Shown: positions 23,235-31,076 of the stretch, piece by piece
How the letters are laid out: each line of letters opens with the position of its first letter
How positions within the stretch are numbered: the first letter of the stretch is position 1
NCBI GenBank assembly: GCA_017887695.1
Contig: JAGHHM010000037.1
Location: forward strand, 1-40,100
Reading direction: 5' to 3'
From: Oscillospiraceae bacterium
Lineage (GTDB): Bacteria; Bacillota; Clostridia; Oscillospirales; Oscillospiraceae
Length of the DNA stretch: 40,100 nucleotides
Position numbers and translations under genes: made by a program
The notes under the pieces: generated by a model
What the model was told of the DNA's origin: nothing
The model's database searches: none
Seen by the model: the letters and a program-made list of their open reading frames with translations, nothing else

Positions 23235-24482
23235 ATGGTCACGATCTTACGGGGAAATATCATCCACACGCCGGCTTTCGGAAAGCTGGAGACCCTGGCC
23301 GGGGGGTACCTGGTACTGGAGGATGGTGTTATCGCGGGGGTATACCCCCGGCTGCCGGAGGGCTATGCCGCCTGCCCTGTGGAGGACTGGGGGGAGAAGC
23401 TGATCCTGCCCTCCTTTGCGGACCTCCATCTCCACGCCCCTCAGTATCCCATGCTGGGCATGGGTATGGACCTGCCGCTGCTGGACTGGCTCAATGCCTA
23501 TACCTTTAAGACCGAGGAACGCTTTGCTGACACGGACTATGCCCGACGGGTCTACCGCCGCCTTGCGGAGGAACTGGTCGCGGGCGGCACCACCCGGGTG
23601 GCCATGTTTTCCTCCCGCCACACCGACGCCACGCTGATCCTGATGGAGGAGCTGGAGCGGGCGGGGGTGACGGGCTATGTGGGCAAGGTGAACATGGACC
23701 GCAACAGCGGCGTGGCCCAGGAGACCACGGAGGAATCCATTGCGGAGACCCTGCGGTGGCTGGAAAGCTGCCATTTTGACCACATCAAGCCCATGCTTAC
23801 CCCCCGCTTTACTCCCTCCTGCACTGACGAGCTGATGGCCCAGCTGGGGCGGCTGGCGGCGGAGCGGGATCTGCCGGTCCAGTCCCACCTGTCAGAGAAC
23901 ACCGGGGAGATCGCCTGGGTAAAGGAGCTCCACCCGGACTGCGGGCAGTACTGGGAGACCTACCGGAAATACGGCCTGTGGAAGCCGGGAACGCTGATGG
24001 CCCACTGCGTGTACAGCGACGAGCGGGAGCGCGCCGCCATGGCGGAGGCCGGGGTGTGGGCAGTCCACTGCGCCGCCTCCAACGTGAACATCTGCTCCGG
24101 TACCGCCCCGGTGCGGCGGATGTTGGAGGAGGGTGTCCCGGTGGCCCTGGGCTCCGATATCGCCGGCGGCGACCAGCTGGCCATGAGCCAGGTGGTGGTC
24201 ACCTCCATCCGCGCCTCCAAGGTGAAGGCTATGGAGACCGGGGAGCCCTTCCTTACGGTGCCGGAGGCATTTTACCTGGGCACCGCTGCCGGCAGCCGGT
24301 ATTTCGGCGGCGGCGAGGGTTTTGCCCCCGGCCACGCCCTCCACGCCATTGTGGTGGACGAAGGGGTCTTCCCAGAGAGCACCCGGGAGCTGACCCTGGC
24401 GGAGCGGTTTGAGCGGGCGGTGTACCTGATGGACGAATACAGCATTGCCGCCGTGTACAGTGAGGGGCGGCGGGTGAAATAA
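23235..24482 (+). CDS. Guanine deaminase
   Basis: 415 residues of the amidohydrolase superfamily (zinc TIM barrel). Converts guanine to xanthine and ammonia in purine salvage and catabolism. Motifs: zinc ligands H65 and H67 in HLHAPQYPM, QSHLSEN, MAHCVYS and GSDIAGGDQLAMS, all as in bacterial and human guanine deaminase. Length is close to the family's usual 430-450. The start ATG at 23235 follows GGAAGGGGA. It is monocistronic between its own riboswitch-controlled promoter and a strong terminator, and lies near a nucleoside transporter, giving a purine-use context. Confidence 0.94.
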   Translation: MVTILRGNIIHTPAFGKLETLAGGYLVLEDGVIAGVYPRLPEGYAACPVEDWGEKLILPSFADLHLHAPQYPMLGMGMDLPLLDWLNAYTFKTEERFADTDYARRVYRRLAEELVAGGTTRVAMFSSRHTDATLILMEELERAGVTGYVGKVNMDRNSGVAQETTEESIAETLRWLESCHFDHIKPMLTPRFTPSCTDELMAQLGRLAAERDLPVQSHLSENTGEIAWVKELHPDCGQYWETYRKYGLWKPGTLMAHCVYSDERERAAMAEAGVWAVHCAASNVNICSGTAPVRRMLEEGVPVALGSDIAGGDQLAMSQVVVTSIRASKVKAMETGEPFLTVPEAFYLGTAAGSRYFGGGEGFAPGHALHAIVVDEGVFPESTRELTLAERFERAVYLMDEYSIAAVYSEGRRVK

Positions 24483-24490
24483 GGAAGCCG

Positions 24491-24528
24491 GGAGTGGACA
24501 GGGCATATCCCTGTCCGCTCCTTTTTTT
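24491..24528 (+). terminator. Terminator of guaD
   Basis: GGAGTGGACAGGG pairs with CCCTGTCCGCTCC (13 bp with one G-T pair, loop CATAT), followed by T7. Confidence 0.92.
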
Positions 24529-24547
24529 CGGGATTAGCCGCCGCAGG

Positions 24548-24576
24548 TTGATTTTTTCCCGGTAGTCCGTTATACT
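24548..24576 (+). promoter_or_regulatory. Promoter of the Dabb gene pair
   Basis: -35 TTGATT (24548-24553), 17-base spacer, -10 TATACT (24571-24576). Confidence 0.82.
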
Positions 24577-24589
24577 ATTAACCATCTTC

Positions 24590-24640
24590 CGGACAGGCGT
24601 GGAGTTTGTGAGCGTGTTGCTCTGGCTCACGGCGTGTCCG
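24590..24640 (+). promoter_or_regulatory. Structured leader before the Dabb gene
   Basis: CGGACA (24590-24595) pairs with TGTCCG (24635-24640), and inside it GTGAGC (24608-24613) pairs with GCTCAC (24625-24630), leaving unequal internal loops of 12 and 4 bases. The leader is about 90 bases long with the ribosome site at its end. It matches no riboswitch class I know; there is no terminator, so any control would be at translation. Confidence 0.45.
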
Positions 24641-24673
24641 AATCGTTTGTTTACAGACAGGAGGGCGGCTGTT

Positions 24674-24955
24674 ATGATCCGTCATGTGGTGATGTGGAAG
24701 TTCAAGCCGGATACCCGGCGGCAGATGGAGGAATTCCTGGAAGGGCTTCAGGGGCTGTATGGTGTAATCCCTCAGATCCGGGCCCAGCAGGTGGGAGTCA
24801 ACTGCGTTGACGGCAATTACGACGCGGTGCTGATCTCTGATTTTGATTCCCTGGCGGATCTGGAGACCTATAAGAAGGATCCTCGCCATGTGGCGGTGTC
24901 CTCTTTGTGCAAAGCCATCCGTACTGACCGGGTGGCAGTGGATTACGAGGTGTGA
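24674..24955 (+). CDS. Dabb (stress-responsive A/B barrel) domain protein
   Basis: 93 residues: MIRHVVMWKFKP at the start, then YGVIPQIRAQQVGVN and the conserved DAVLISDFDSLADLETYKKDPRHVAV, the hallmark of the Dabb ferredoxin-like dimeric barrel. Some members are cyclases or dehydratases; most are uncharacterised. The start ATG at 24674 follows AGGAGG; an in-frame ATG at 24599 lies inside the leader hairpin and has no ribosome site. It is coupled to the next gene three bases on. Confidence 0.88.
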   Translation: MIRHVVMWKFKPDTRRQMEEFLEGLQGLYGVIPQIRAQQVGVNCVDGNYDAVLISDFDSLADLETYKKDPRHVAVSSLCKAIRTDRVAVDYEV

Positions 24956-24958
24956 GCC

Positions 24959-26065
24959 ATGGCGGAGCGGTATGAGTGCTTTGGCCTGGAGGATCTGGTA
25001 GCTCGGCCGGAGGACGCCTTCCGGTTGGCGGGCCTTGCCATGACCGGCGGCCAGCGGGTCCGGGGCTACCGGGGAGATTATTACCGGTATTTCCTGGGAG
25101 ACGCCCAGGTGGTGGTGCGGACCATGGGAGATCCGGACACCGGAGAGGAGCAGCTGCTGGGCATGGATGTCCAGCACGCCGAGGGCCGGCCCTGGGAGTG
25201 TCGGATCATCAAGGATGTGACGCCGGAGGATGCCGACCCCCTGTGCCGCCGCCTGCTGGTAGGGGCAGAGGGTACGGAGGATACGGCGGTGGTGGATGTG
25301 ATCTGCGCCGACGTGCTGCCGGACTATACACCGGGCCGCCGTTTGGGCCTGCGGGTCACCGCCTGCCCTCTGCGCCTGCATTATGATGACGAGCCCTGCA
25401 AGCCTGTGGTGGAGGCCCAGCAGGACACGGTGCTGCTCCAGGGCACGGTAAAGGATGTGCGGGTAGGGGAGACCTACATGGGCCTGGAGCCTATGACCCG
25501 CTTTATCAGTGTCACCGTGGCCACCTCCATGGGAGAGGTAGAGCTGTGCCATGTCTCGGAGATGGTGGCTGAGGAGCAGAAGGATCTGGTCCGGGTAGGG
25601 GCCACAGTGTCCGCCCTGTGCCAGCTCTCCGGTGACGCCGCAGCAGGCGAATACGCCGGCGGCGTGGTACTGGGAGAGGAGCAGGACCTGGTGCTGCTGC
25701 GGGACTTTTTCCTCCACGGCGGCGCCCAGCGCCTGCGGTCTGTCATGCACAGCGAGTGCCGCTATGTCAATGACTACGCCGGTGTGGTCCGGGAAGGGGC
25801 CGACCATGTAACGGCCCTGCTGCGGGATATGGAGCAGGATATGGCCGGAAAGTGGGCGGTGACCTGGGGCAGGATCACCACTGTGGAGCAGACCGGGGAA
25901 AATCCGCCTGCCTGCGTGCCGGGAAAGCGGTGCCTGCTGCTGGCTCCGGCGGAAAAACCGCAGCAGTATGCGGCGCTGTGCCTGGTGGAGACGGACAGCC
26001 TGGGCCGGATCCGGAGCCTGAAGCTCAGCCGGGATCCACGGTACGATTTTGAACCTGAGATGTGA
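24959..26065 (+). CDS. Hypothetical protein, 368 aa, unrecognised
   Basis: I do not recognise this protein. It has no signal peptide and no membrane helix, and is acidic. Residues about 35-75 hold beta-strand-rich sequence (YYRYFLGDAQVVVRTMGDPDTGEEQLLGMDV). Residues about 155-225 (LLQGTVKDVRVGET...ISVTVATSMGEVELCHVSEMV......VRVGATVSALCQLSGD) look like an OB-fold or similar small barrel, though this is inferred from strand pattern only. The C-terminus has a helical segment followed by CLVETDSLGRIRSLKLSRDPRYDFEPEM. The start ATG follows GAGGTG, with three bases after the Dabb stop, so the two are co-translated. A housekeeping or stress role beside Dabb is a guess. Confidence 0.75.
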   Translation: MAERYECFGLEDLVARPEDAFRLAGLAMTGGQRVRGYRGDYYRYFLGDAQVVVRTMGDPDTGEEQLLGMDVQHAEGRPWECRIIKDVTPEDADPLCRRLLVGAEGTEDTAVVDVICADVLPDYTPGRRLGLRVTACPLRLHYDDEPCKPVVEAQQDTVLLQGTVKDVRVGETYMGLEPMTRFISVTVATSMGEVELCHVSEMVAEEQKDLVRVGATVSALCQLSGDAAAGEYAGGVVLGEEQDLVLLRDFFLHGGAQRLRSVMHSECRYVNDYAGVVREGADHVTALLRDMEQDMAGKWAVTWGRITTVEQTGENPPACVPGKRCLLLAPAEKPQQYAALCLVETDSLGRIRSLKLSRDPRYDFEPEM

Positions 26066-26067
26066 TG

Positions 26068-26098
26068 TTAAAATTTTGACAGAACCTTAAAATTTGAC
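26068..26098 (+). repeat. Direct repeat TTAAAATTTTGAC / TTAAAATTTGAC
   Basis: Two AT-rich copies (26068-26080 and 26087-26098) with a 19-base period lie upstream of the transporter promoter. They could be an operator for tandem regulator binding, or additional -35-like elements. Confidence 0.5.
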
Positions 26099-26118
26099 TG
26101 GCAACCATAAAGAAATTC

Positions 26119-26147
26119 TTGACGCTGGGCGGAAAAGACGGTATCCT
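26119..26147 (+). promoter_or_regulatory. Promoter of the nucleoside ABC transporter operon
   Basis: -35 TTGACG (26119-26124), 17-base spacer, -10 TATCCT (26142-26147). The leader to the first gene is about 200 bases. Confidence 0.75.
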
Positions 26148-26184
26148 TAAACCAAGGACAATTGTTTTTGTGTGTTGAGACCCG

Positions 26185-26231
26185 AGAAACGACCAGGCGG
26201 CAGCTGAATACCGGCCTTGTCGTTTCTTTTT
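26185..26231 (+). terminator. Intrinsic terminator or attenuator in the transporter leader
   Basis: AGAAACGAC (26185-26193) pairs with GTCGTTTCT (26219-26227), continued inward by AGGC/GCCT, and is followed by T4-5. If the promoter at 26119 is real, this terminator sits inside the operon leader and would act as an attenuator. Otherwise it ends the upstream gene pair. Confidence 0.7.
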
Positions 26232-26306
26232 ATATGTGGAGGTACACTCCGGAGGGAGCTGTGCCGCCGCAGGCCGCCGGGACCTCTACCCGGCAGGATT
26301 TTCAAG

Positions 26307-26330
26307 GACCCGGCGGAAAAGCGCCGGGCC
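26307..26330 (+). promoter_or_regulatory. Leader hairpin close to the transporter start
   Basis: CCCGGCG pairs with CGCCGGG around GAAAAG, with an outer GG/CC pair. It lies 26 bases before the start codon, just ahead of the ribosome site. It may limit ribosome access or pair alternatively with the upstream GC-rich leader. Confidence 0.45.
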
Positions 26331-26356
26331 TGACAGGAAAGGGGAGACGGCCAGAG

Positions 26357-27865
26357 ATGGAAGAAATCTTGCGGATGGAGCACATTACCAAGCGCTTTGG
26401 CGATATGTACGCTAACCGGGATATCAACCTGGATATCCGAAAAGGTGAGGTACATACGCTGCTGGGAGAGAACGGCGCGGGAAAATCCACGCTGATGAAC
26501 GTACTGATCGGACTGTATCAGCCCACGGAGGGAAAGATTTTCCTCAATGGGCAGGAGGTACGGATTGATTCCCCGGCGAAAGCGGTGCAGCTGGGCATCG
26601 GCATGGTCCACCAGCACTTTATGCTGGTAGAGGCTATGACGGTGTTTGAGAACATTATTCTGGGAGACCGGCAGGCCAAGGGCGTGTTTATCCAGAAGGA
26701 GCAGCGCCGCCGGGAGATTTTGGCCCTGGCGGAGAAATACGGCCTGGACGTCCAGCTGGACAAGCTCATTACTGACATTTCCGTAGGTGAGCAGCAGCGG
26801 GTGGAGATCCTCAAGGCCCTCTATCGGGGGGCGGAGCTTCTCATCCTGGACGAACCCACCGCCGCTTTGACGGATCTGGAGGTGGAGGGCCTTTTCGCCA
26901 TCATCGGCAAGCTTACCGGGGAAGGGAAGAGCGTGGTGTTCATCAGCCACAAGATGCGGGAGGTGCTGCGGATCTCTGACCGGATCACCATTCTCCGGGC
27001 AGGGGAGACGGTGTGCACGGTGGATCGGGCCAACGCCTCCGCCGGGGAGCTGGCCTCCCTGATGATGGGCCGGGAGCTGGCCCCCTCCCACTACGAGAAG
27101 AAGGAAAACCCGGAGCGCCAGGTGGTGGTCCTGGAGCATGTGGACTATAACAAGACCGCCAAGCACAGCGGGTTGAGCGATGTGAGCCTTACCATCGGCG
27201 CCGGGGAGATCCTGGGTATCGCCGGTGTGGACGGCAATGGACAGAGTCAGCTGGCTCAGCTCATTACCGGCGTCATCACCCCCGATGCCGGCCGGGTGGA
27301 CCTGAAGAACAGCAAGGTGGCCAAGTTCATGCCCCAGGCCTTCATCGAGGAGGGCGTCAGCCACATCCCCGAGGACCGCAACAAGATGGGCCTGGTGGGG
27401 GATATGAGCGTCAAGGAGAACATTTTGCTCAAGTCCACGGGCCTGCCCCGGTTCAGCCGCTTTGGCGGTATGTTCCTGAAGAAGAAGGCCATGAAGGATT
27501 ACGCCCTGGAGATGCAGGAAAAGTACGACATCCGCTGCGCCTCCATCGAGCAGGAGGCCCGTAGCCTCTCCGGCGGCAACCAGCAGAAGATCATTCTGGC
27601 CCGGGAGCTGGAGGCCCGGCCGGATATCCTCATCGCCGTCCACCCCACCCGGGGCCTGGACATCGGCGCCACCCGCTTTATCCATGACACCATGATCGAG
27701 GCCCGGGAGTCCGGCTGCGGCGTGCTGCTGATCTCCGCGGATTTTGACGAAATTCTGGAGATGAGCGACCGGATCATCGTCATGTTCGAGGGACAGGTCA
27801 TGGGCGAATATTCCGGCAAGAACCCTCCCGTTGAGGAGATCAGCCTGGCTATGGCGGGCAAGTAA
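26357..27865 (+). CDS. Nucleoside ABC transporter ATPase (two NBDs)
   Basis: 502 residues with two ATPase domains, like Bacillus YufO/NupA and other BMP-type importers. The first domain has Walker A GENGAGKST (near 38), degenerate signature ISVGEQQRVEI and Walker B LLILDEPTAALTD. The second has degenerate Walker A GVDGNGQSQL, signature LSGGNQQK and a Walker B-like PDILIAVHPTRGLDIGA. The degenerate second site is normal for this family. It powers uptake of purine nucleosides across the membrane with the two permeases and a lipoprotein. The start ATG at 26357 follows GGGGAG. Confidence 0.92.
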   Translation: MEEILRMEHITKRFGDMYANRDINLDIRKGEVHTLLGENGAGKSTLMNVLIGLYQPTEGKIFLNGQEVRIDSPAKAVQLGIGMVHQHFMLVEAMTVFENIILGDRQAKGVFIQKEQRRREILALAEKYGLDVQLDKLITDISVGEQQRVEILKALYRGAELLILDEPTAALTDLEVEGLFAIIGKLTGEGKSVVFISHKMREVLRISDRITILRAGETVCTVDRANASAGELASLMMGRELAPSHYEKKENPERQVVVLEHVDYNKTAKHSGLSDVSLTIGAGEILGIAGVDGNGQSQLAQLITGVITPDAGRVDLKNSKVAKFMPQAFIEEGVSHIPEDRNKMGLVGDMSVKENILLKSTGLPRFSRFGGMFLKKKAMKDYALEMQEKYDIRCASIEQEARSLSGGNQQKIILARELEARPDILIAVHPTRGLDIGATRFIHDTMIEARESGCGVLLISADFDEILEMSDRIIVMFEGQVMGEYSGKNPPVEEISLAMAGK

Positions 27866-27879
27866 GGAGGGGCGAGAGA

Positions 27880-28935
27880 ATGAAAAATACCAATAAGCTG
27901 GTCAACATCCTGGTGCCCCTGGCGTCAGTGCTGCTGGCCTTCCTCATCGGCTGTATCATCATGCTGGCCCTGGGGGCCAATCCCCTGGTGGCGCTGCAGA
28001 ACCTGTGGACCGGCGCCTTCGGCAATATCCGGAACCTGGGTACCACCCTGTCCCGGGCTACGCCTCTGATCTTCACCGGCCTGTGTGCCTGCTTCGCCTA
28101 CCGCTGCGGCGTGTTCAACCTGGGCGGCGAGGGACAGTTCATTATGGGCTCCATTGTCTGCTGCGTCATTGCCACCCAGAGCGGTATCACCGGTTTCCCC
28201 GGCATCCTGCTGTGCCTGGTGGCCGGCGCCCTGGCCGGCGGCCTGTGGGCCATGATCCCCGGCCTTCTCAAGATCTATCGGGGCCAGAACGAGATGATCA
28301 TCTCCATCATGCTCAACTATGTGGCCACGCTGCTTATGGGCGTGTTCTACACCAACTGGCTCCGGGACGGCAGCGTCCCCCAGACCATGTCGGTGCCCAA
28401 GGAGACCATGCTCCAGCGGATGTTTGGCCTGCGCTTTACCAGCGCCTTCGTCATCGCCGTGGTCATCGGCCTTCTTACCTATTATTTCCTGTTCTACACC
28501 TCCAAGGGCTTCCAGCTCCGGGCGGTGGGCCTTAATATGACTGCCGCCCAGTTCAACGGCTTTGCGGTGAAGCGCTATATCCTGGTCAGCTTCATTGTCT
28601 CCGGCGCCATCGCCGGTATTGGCGGCAGTGCGGAGCTGCTGGGTACCCAGTACCGCCTCATCAACGGCTTTGCCTCAGGCTATGGCTTTGACGGTGTGTC
28701 CATGGCCCTTATCGGCCAGCTCCATCCGCTGGCCACCATGCTGGTGGCGGTGTTCTTTGCCGCCCTGCGGGTTGGCTCCACCACCATGCAGGCGGCCACC
28801 GGTGTTCCCACCAGTGTGTCGGATATCATCCAGGCCCTGGTGATCGTCTTTGCCGTGGCAGGTCTTGCCATGGTGAAGCTGCCGGAATTCAAGGCGGCGA
28901 TCGATAAGCTGTCGGCGAAAAAGGAGGTAAAGTGA
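27880..28935 (+). CDS. Nucleoside ABC transporter permease (YufP/NupB type)
   Basis: 351 residues, BPD_transp_2 family with about eight to ten membrane helices. Recognisable blocks are ALGANPLVALQNLWTGAFG, FNLGGEGQFIMGSIV, IYRGQNEMIISIMLNYVA and ISGAIAGIGGSAELLGTQYRL-like sequence (VSGAIAGIGGSAELLGTQYRL). It forms one half of the translocation channel for purine nucleosides. It starts 14 bases after the ATPase with AGGAGG upstream, and its stop overlaps the start of the second permease. Confidence 0.93.
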   Translation: MKNTNKLVNILVPLASVLLAFLIGCIIMLALGANPLVALQNLWTGAFGNIRNLGTTLSRATPLIFTGLCACFAYRCGVFNLGGEGQFIMGSIVCCVIATQSGITGFPGILLCLVAGALAGGLWAMIPGLLKIYRGQNEMIISIMLNYVATLLMGVFYTNWLRDGSVPQTMSVPKETMLQRMFGLRFTSAFVIAVVIGLLTYYFLFYTSKGFQLRAVGLNMTAAQFNGFAVKRYILVSFIVSGAIAGIGGSAELLGTQYRLINGFASGYGFDGVSMALIGQLHPLATMLVAVFFAALRVGSTTMQAATGVPTSVSDIIQALVIVFAVAGLAMVKLPEFKAAIDKLSAKKEVK

Positions 28936-29864
28936 TGGATTGGACTTTTCTTTCTAACCTGATCCTGGCCGGCGTCCGCATGGCCACGCCTCTCATTTTC
29001 CTGGCCCTGGCGGAGCTGTACTCCCAGCGGGCAGGCCTGGTCCACATCGGTCTGGAGGGTCTGGCATCCATTGGCTCTCTGGTGGGCTTCCTGGTGAGCC
29101 TTATTACCGGCAGCCCCCTCCTGGGCATGGCCGCCGGTGCGGCGGCAGGCATCCTGGTGAACATGATCTATGCCTATGCCACCATTACCCTGTGCGCCGA
29201 GCAGATCGTTTACGGCATGGCCATCAATATCTTTGCCCCGGCTCTGGCGGCCTTTATCTACCGGGTGTACTTCGGCGCTGGCTCTGAGCTGGTCCAGGTG
29301 GCCCTGATGGAGACCGTGGCTATCCCCGGCCTGAAGGACATTCCCTTCCTGGGGCCCCTGCTCTTCGACCAGACCCCCATGGTGTACCTGGCCTACGCCC
29401 TGGTGATCTTTACCGCCATCTACTTTAATAAAACCAAGTCCGGCCTGAACTTCAAGGCCGTGGGTGAGCATCCCAAGGCGGCGGCCACGCTGGGCATCAA
29501 TGTCATCGGCGTGCGCTACGCGGCCAGCGTCATCTGCGGCGCCCTGGCGGGCATGGGCGGCGCCTACCTCACCACCTGCTACACCACCACCTATGTGGAC
29601 GGAAACGTGGCGGGCCGTGGCTTTATCGCCTTGGCGGCGGTGATCTTCGGTCGGTGGAGTGCCGGCGGCGTGCTGCTGGCGTGCCTGTTCTTCGGCTTCT
29701 GCGACGCGCTGCAGATCCGGCTCCAGGTGGGCTCCTTCGGCGTGCCCTACCAGTTCTTCCAGATGATCCCCTATCTGGCCACGGTGGTGGTGCTGGGCAT
29801 CATTGGTATGCGGAAGGCAGGTCCCAAGGCCTCCGGCAAGCCCTATCGCCGGGAGGAGCGTTAA
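28935..29864 (+). CDS. Nucleoside ABC transporter permease (YufQ/NupC type)
   Basis: 309 residues, the second BPD_transp_2 permease. Blocks typical of the partner are ATPLIFLALAELYSQRAGLVHIGLEG, INVIGVRYAASVICGALAGMGGAYLT, and RGFIALAAVIFGRWSAGGVLLACLFFGFCDALQIRLQ. I prefer ATG 28935 over the GTG at 28932: AGGAGG (28922-28927) is seven bases away from the ATG, and the start overlaps the previous stop as TGATG. It completes the channel with the first permease. Confidence 0.93.
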   Translation: MDWTFLSNLILAGVRMATPLIFLALAELYSQRAGLVHIGLEGLASIGSLVGFLVSLITGSPLLGMAAGAAAGILVNMIYAYATITLCAEQIVYGMAINIFAPALAAFIYRVYFGAGSELVQVALMETVAIPGLKDIPFLGPLLFDQTPMVYLAYALVIFTAIYFNKTKSGLNFKAVGEHPKAAATLGINVIGVRYAASVICGALAGMGGAYLTTCYTTTYVDGNVAGRGFIALAAVIFGRWSAGGVLLACLFFGFCDALQIRLQVGSFGVPYQFFQMIPYLATVVVLGIIGMRKAGPKASGKPYRREER

Positions 29865-29870
29865 TTGGTT

Positions 29871-29898
29871 ATTGACCGGCGGGCATCCCGCCGTCAAT
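29871..29898 (+). repeat. Hairpin between the permease and lipoprotein genes
   Basis: ATTGAC-C-GGCGGG pairs with CCCGCC-GTCAAT (12 bp with one bulged C, loop CAT). There is no U-tract. Such hairpins can stabilise an upstream or downstream mRNA segment, so the last gene may be expressed at a different level. Confidence 0.55.
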
Positions 29899-29943
29899 AT
29901 AGAATGTTTTGGTCAAGCGAGAAAAAAGGAGGATTTACTATGA

Positions 29944-31011
29944 ATGAAGTTTCTTGCGCTGGCCCTTGCGCTGGCAATGACCCTGGCCCTGGTGGCCTGC
30001 GGCGGCAACAATGCCGGCAATGGCGGCAATAACAGCGGCAGCAACGCCGGTGGTAGTAACGCCGGCGGCGAAGGCGGCGATGGCAAGACCTACAAGGTGG
30101 CCATGATCTGCGACTCCAGCATTTCCGACGGCGGGTGGGGCATGTCCTGCTTCAACGCCATGGTGGACGCCGCCGGGGCCAACGGCTGGGAGTACACCTA
30201 TTCCGACATGATTGCCCAGTCCGCCTACTATGACACCATCGTCTCCTACTGAGACCAGGGCGTCGATCTGATCTATGCCCCCGGTAACCAGTACACCGAC
30301 GCGGTGCTTCAGGCTGCGGCGGAGTATCCTGATGTTGCTTTCGCTCTGCTCAACGGCGGCGAGAACACCCCCAGCGAGGCGGAGAACGGCAATGTTACCT
30401 CTCTGCTGCCCGACGCTCAGCAGGTTGGCTGGATTGCCGGCGCTCTGGCGGGTCTGATGACCGAGACCAACACCATCGCCTTCATTGGCGGCATGGAGCT
30501 GGACACCACCAAGGGCAAGTACGAAGGCTATGTTGAGGCTGCCACCTATGTGGGCGAGCAGGAGGGTAAGACTGTTACCGCTCTGGACATCGTCTACTCC
30601 GGTGACTTCTCCGCCAGTGACAAGGGTATTGAGTTTGCCAAGGCCATGATCGACCAGGGTGCCGACGTGTTCTTCGGCGACGCTTCCGCTGTTGACTCCG
30701 GCGCCCGTCAGGCCATTGACGAGGCCAATGCCGCCAGCGGCAGCGTGAAGATCTACGACATTGCTCAGCCCTCCGACCTGCTGGGTCAGAATGAGTGCAT
30801 CATCGGCAGCCAGGTGACGGACAACTCCTCCATGGTGGGCCTGTGCATGCAGGCTGTGGCAGATGGCACCTTCGGCGGTGAAGTGATCTATGGTACCCTG
30901 CAGAACGGCGCTCTGTCCGCTGGTGCGCTCAGCGATCTGGTTCCCACTGAGAAGCAGGATAAGTATAACGATTACATCCAGCAGATGATCGACGGTACCT
31001 TCATGCAGTAA
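29944..31011 (+). pseudogene. BMP-family nucleoside-binding lipoprotein, interrupted by TGA
   Basis: The solute-binding lipoprotein for the transporter, about 355 codons. The signal MKFLALALALAMTLALVAC has a lipobox LVAC, followed by a Gly/Asn/Ser linker and the BMP core (KVAMICDSSISDGGWGMSCFNAM...DLIYAPGNQYTDAVLQAAAEYPDVAFALLNGG). Codon 103 (30250-30252) is TGA in the same frame: ...TIVSY-stop-DQGVDLIYAPG. Other genes here end in TGA, so it is a true stop unless recoded. The ATG at 29940 with the best ribosome spacing is out of frame; deleting one T at 29944-29945 would give MKKFLAL. Two lesions suggest decay or sequencing errors. The binding protein is normally required for uptake. Confidence 0.85.
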
Positions 31012-31030
31012 TTCCACAGGCACCCACATA

Positions 31031-31069
31031 AAAAGACGCGCCGCAGATGCGGCGCGTCTTTTCTTTTTT
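31031..31069 (+). terminator. Terminator after the lipoprotein gene
   Basis: AAAAGACGCGCCGCA pairs with TGCGGCGCGTCTTTT around a two-base loop, followed by CTTTTTT. Very strong. Confidence 0.93.
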
Positions 31070-31076
31070 GCACTTT

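Noticed and set aside
26162-26356. A longer N-terminus for the nucleoside transporter ATPase.
   Set aside because: It would translate through a terminator hairpin and has no ribosome site; the family starts at MEEILRMEHITKRFG.
30250-30290. Selenocysteine insertion at the TGA of the lipoprotein.
   Set aside because: A weak stem follows (ACC/GGGC with GCCC/GGT), but the loop is large and the position has no conserved Cys in this family as far as I know; nonsense mutation or sequence error is simpler.
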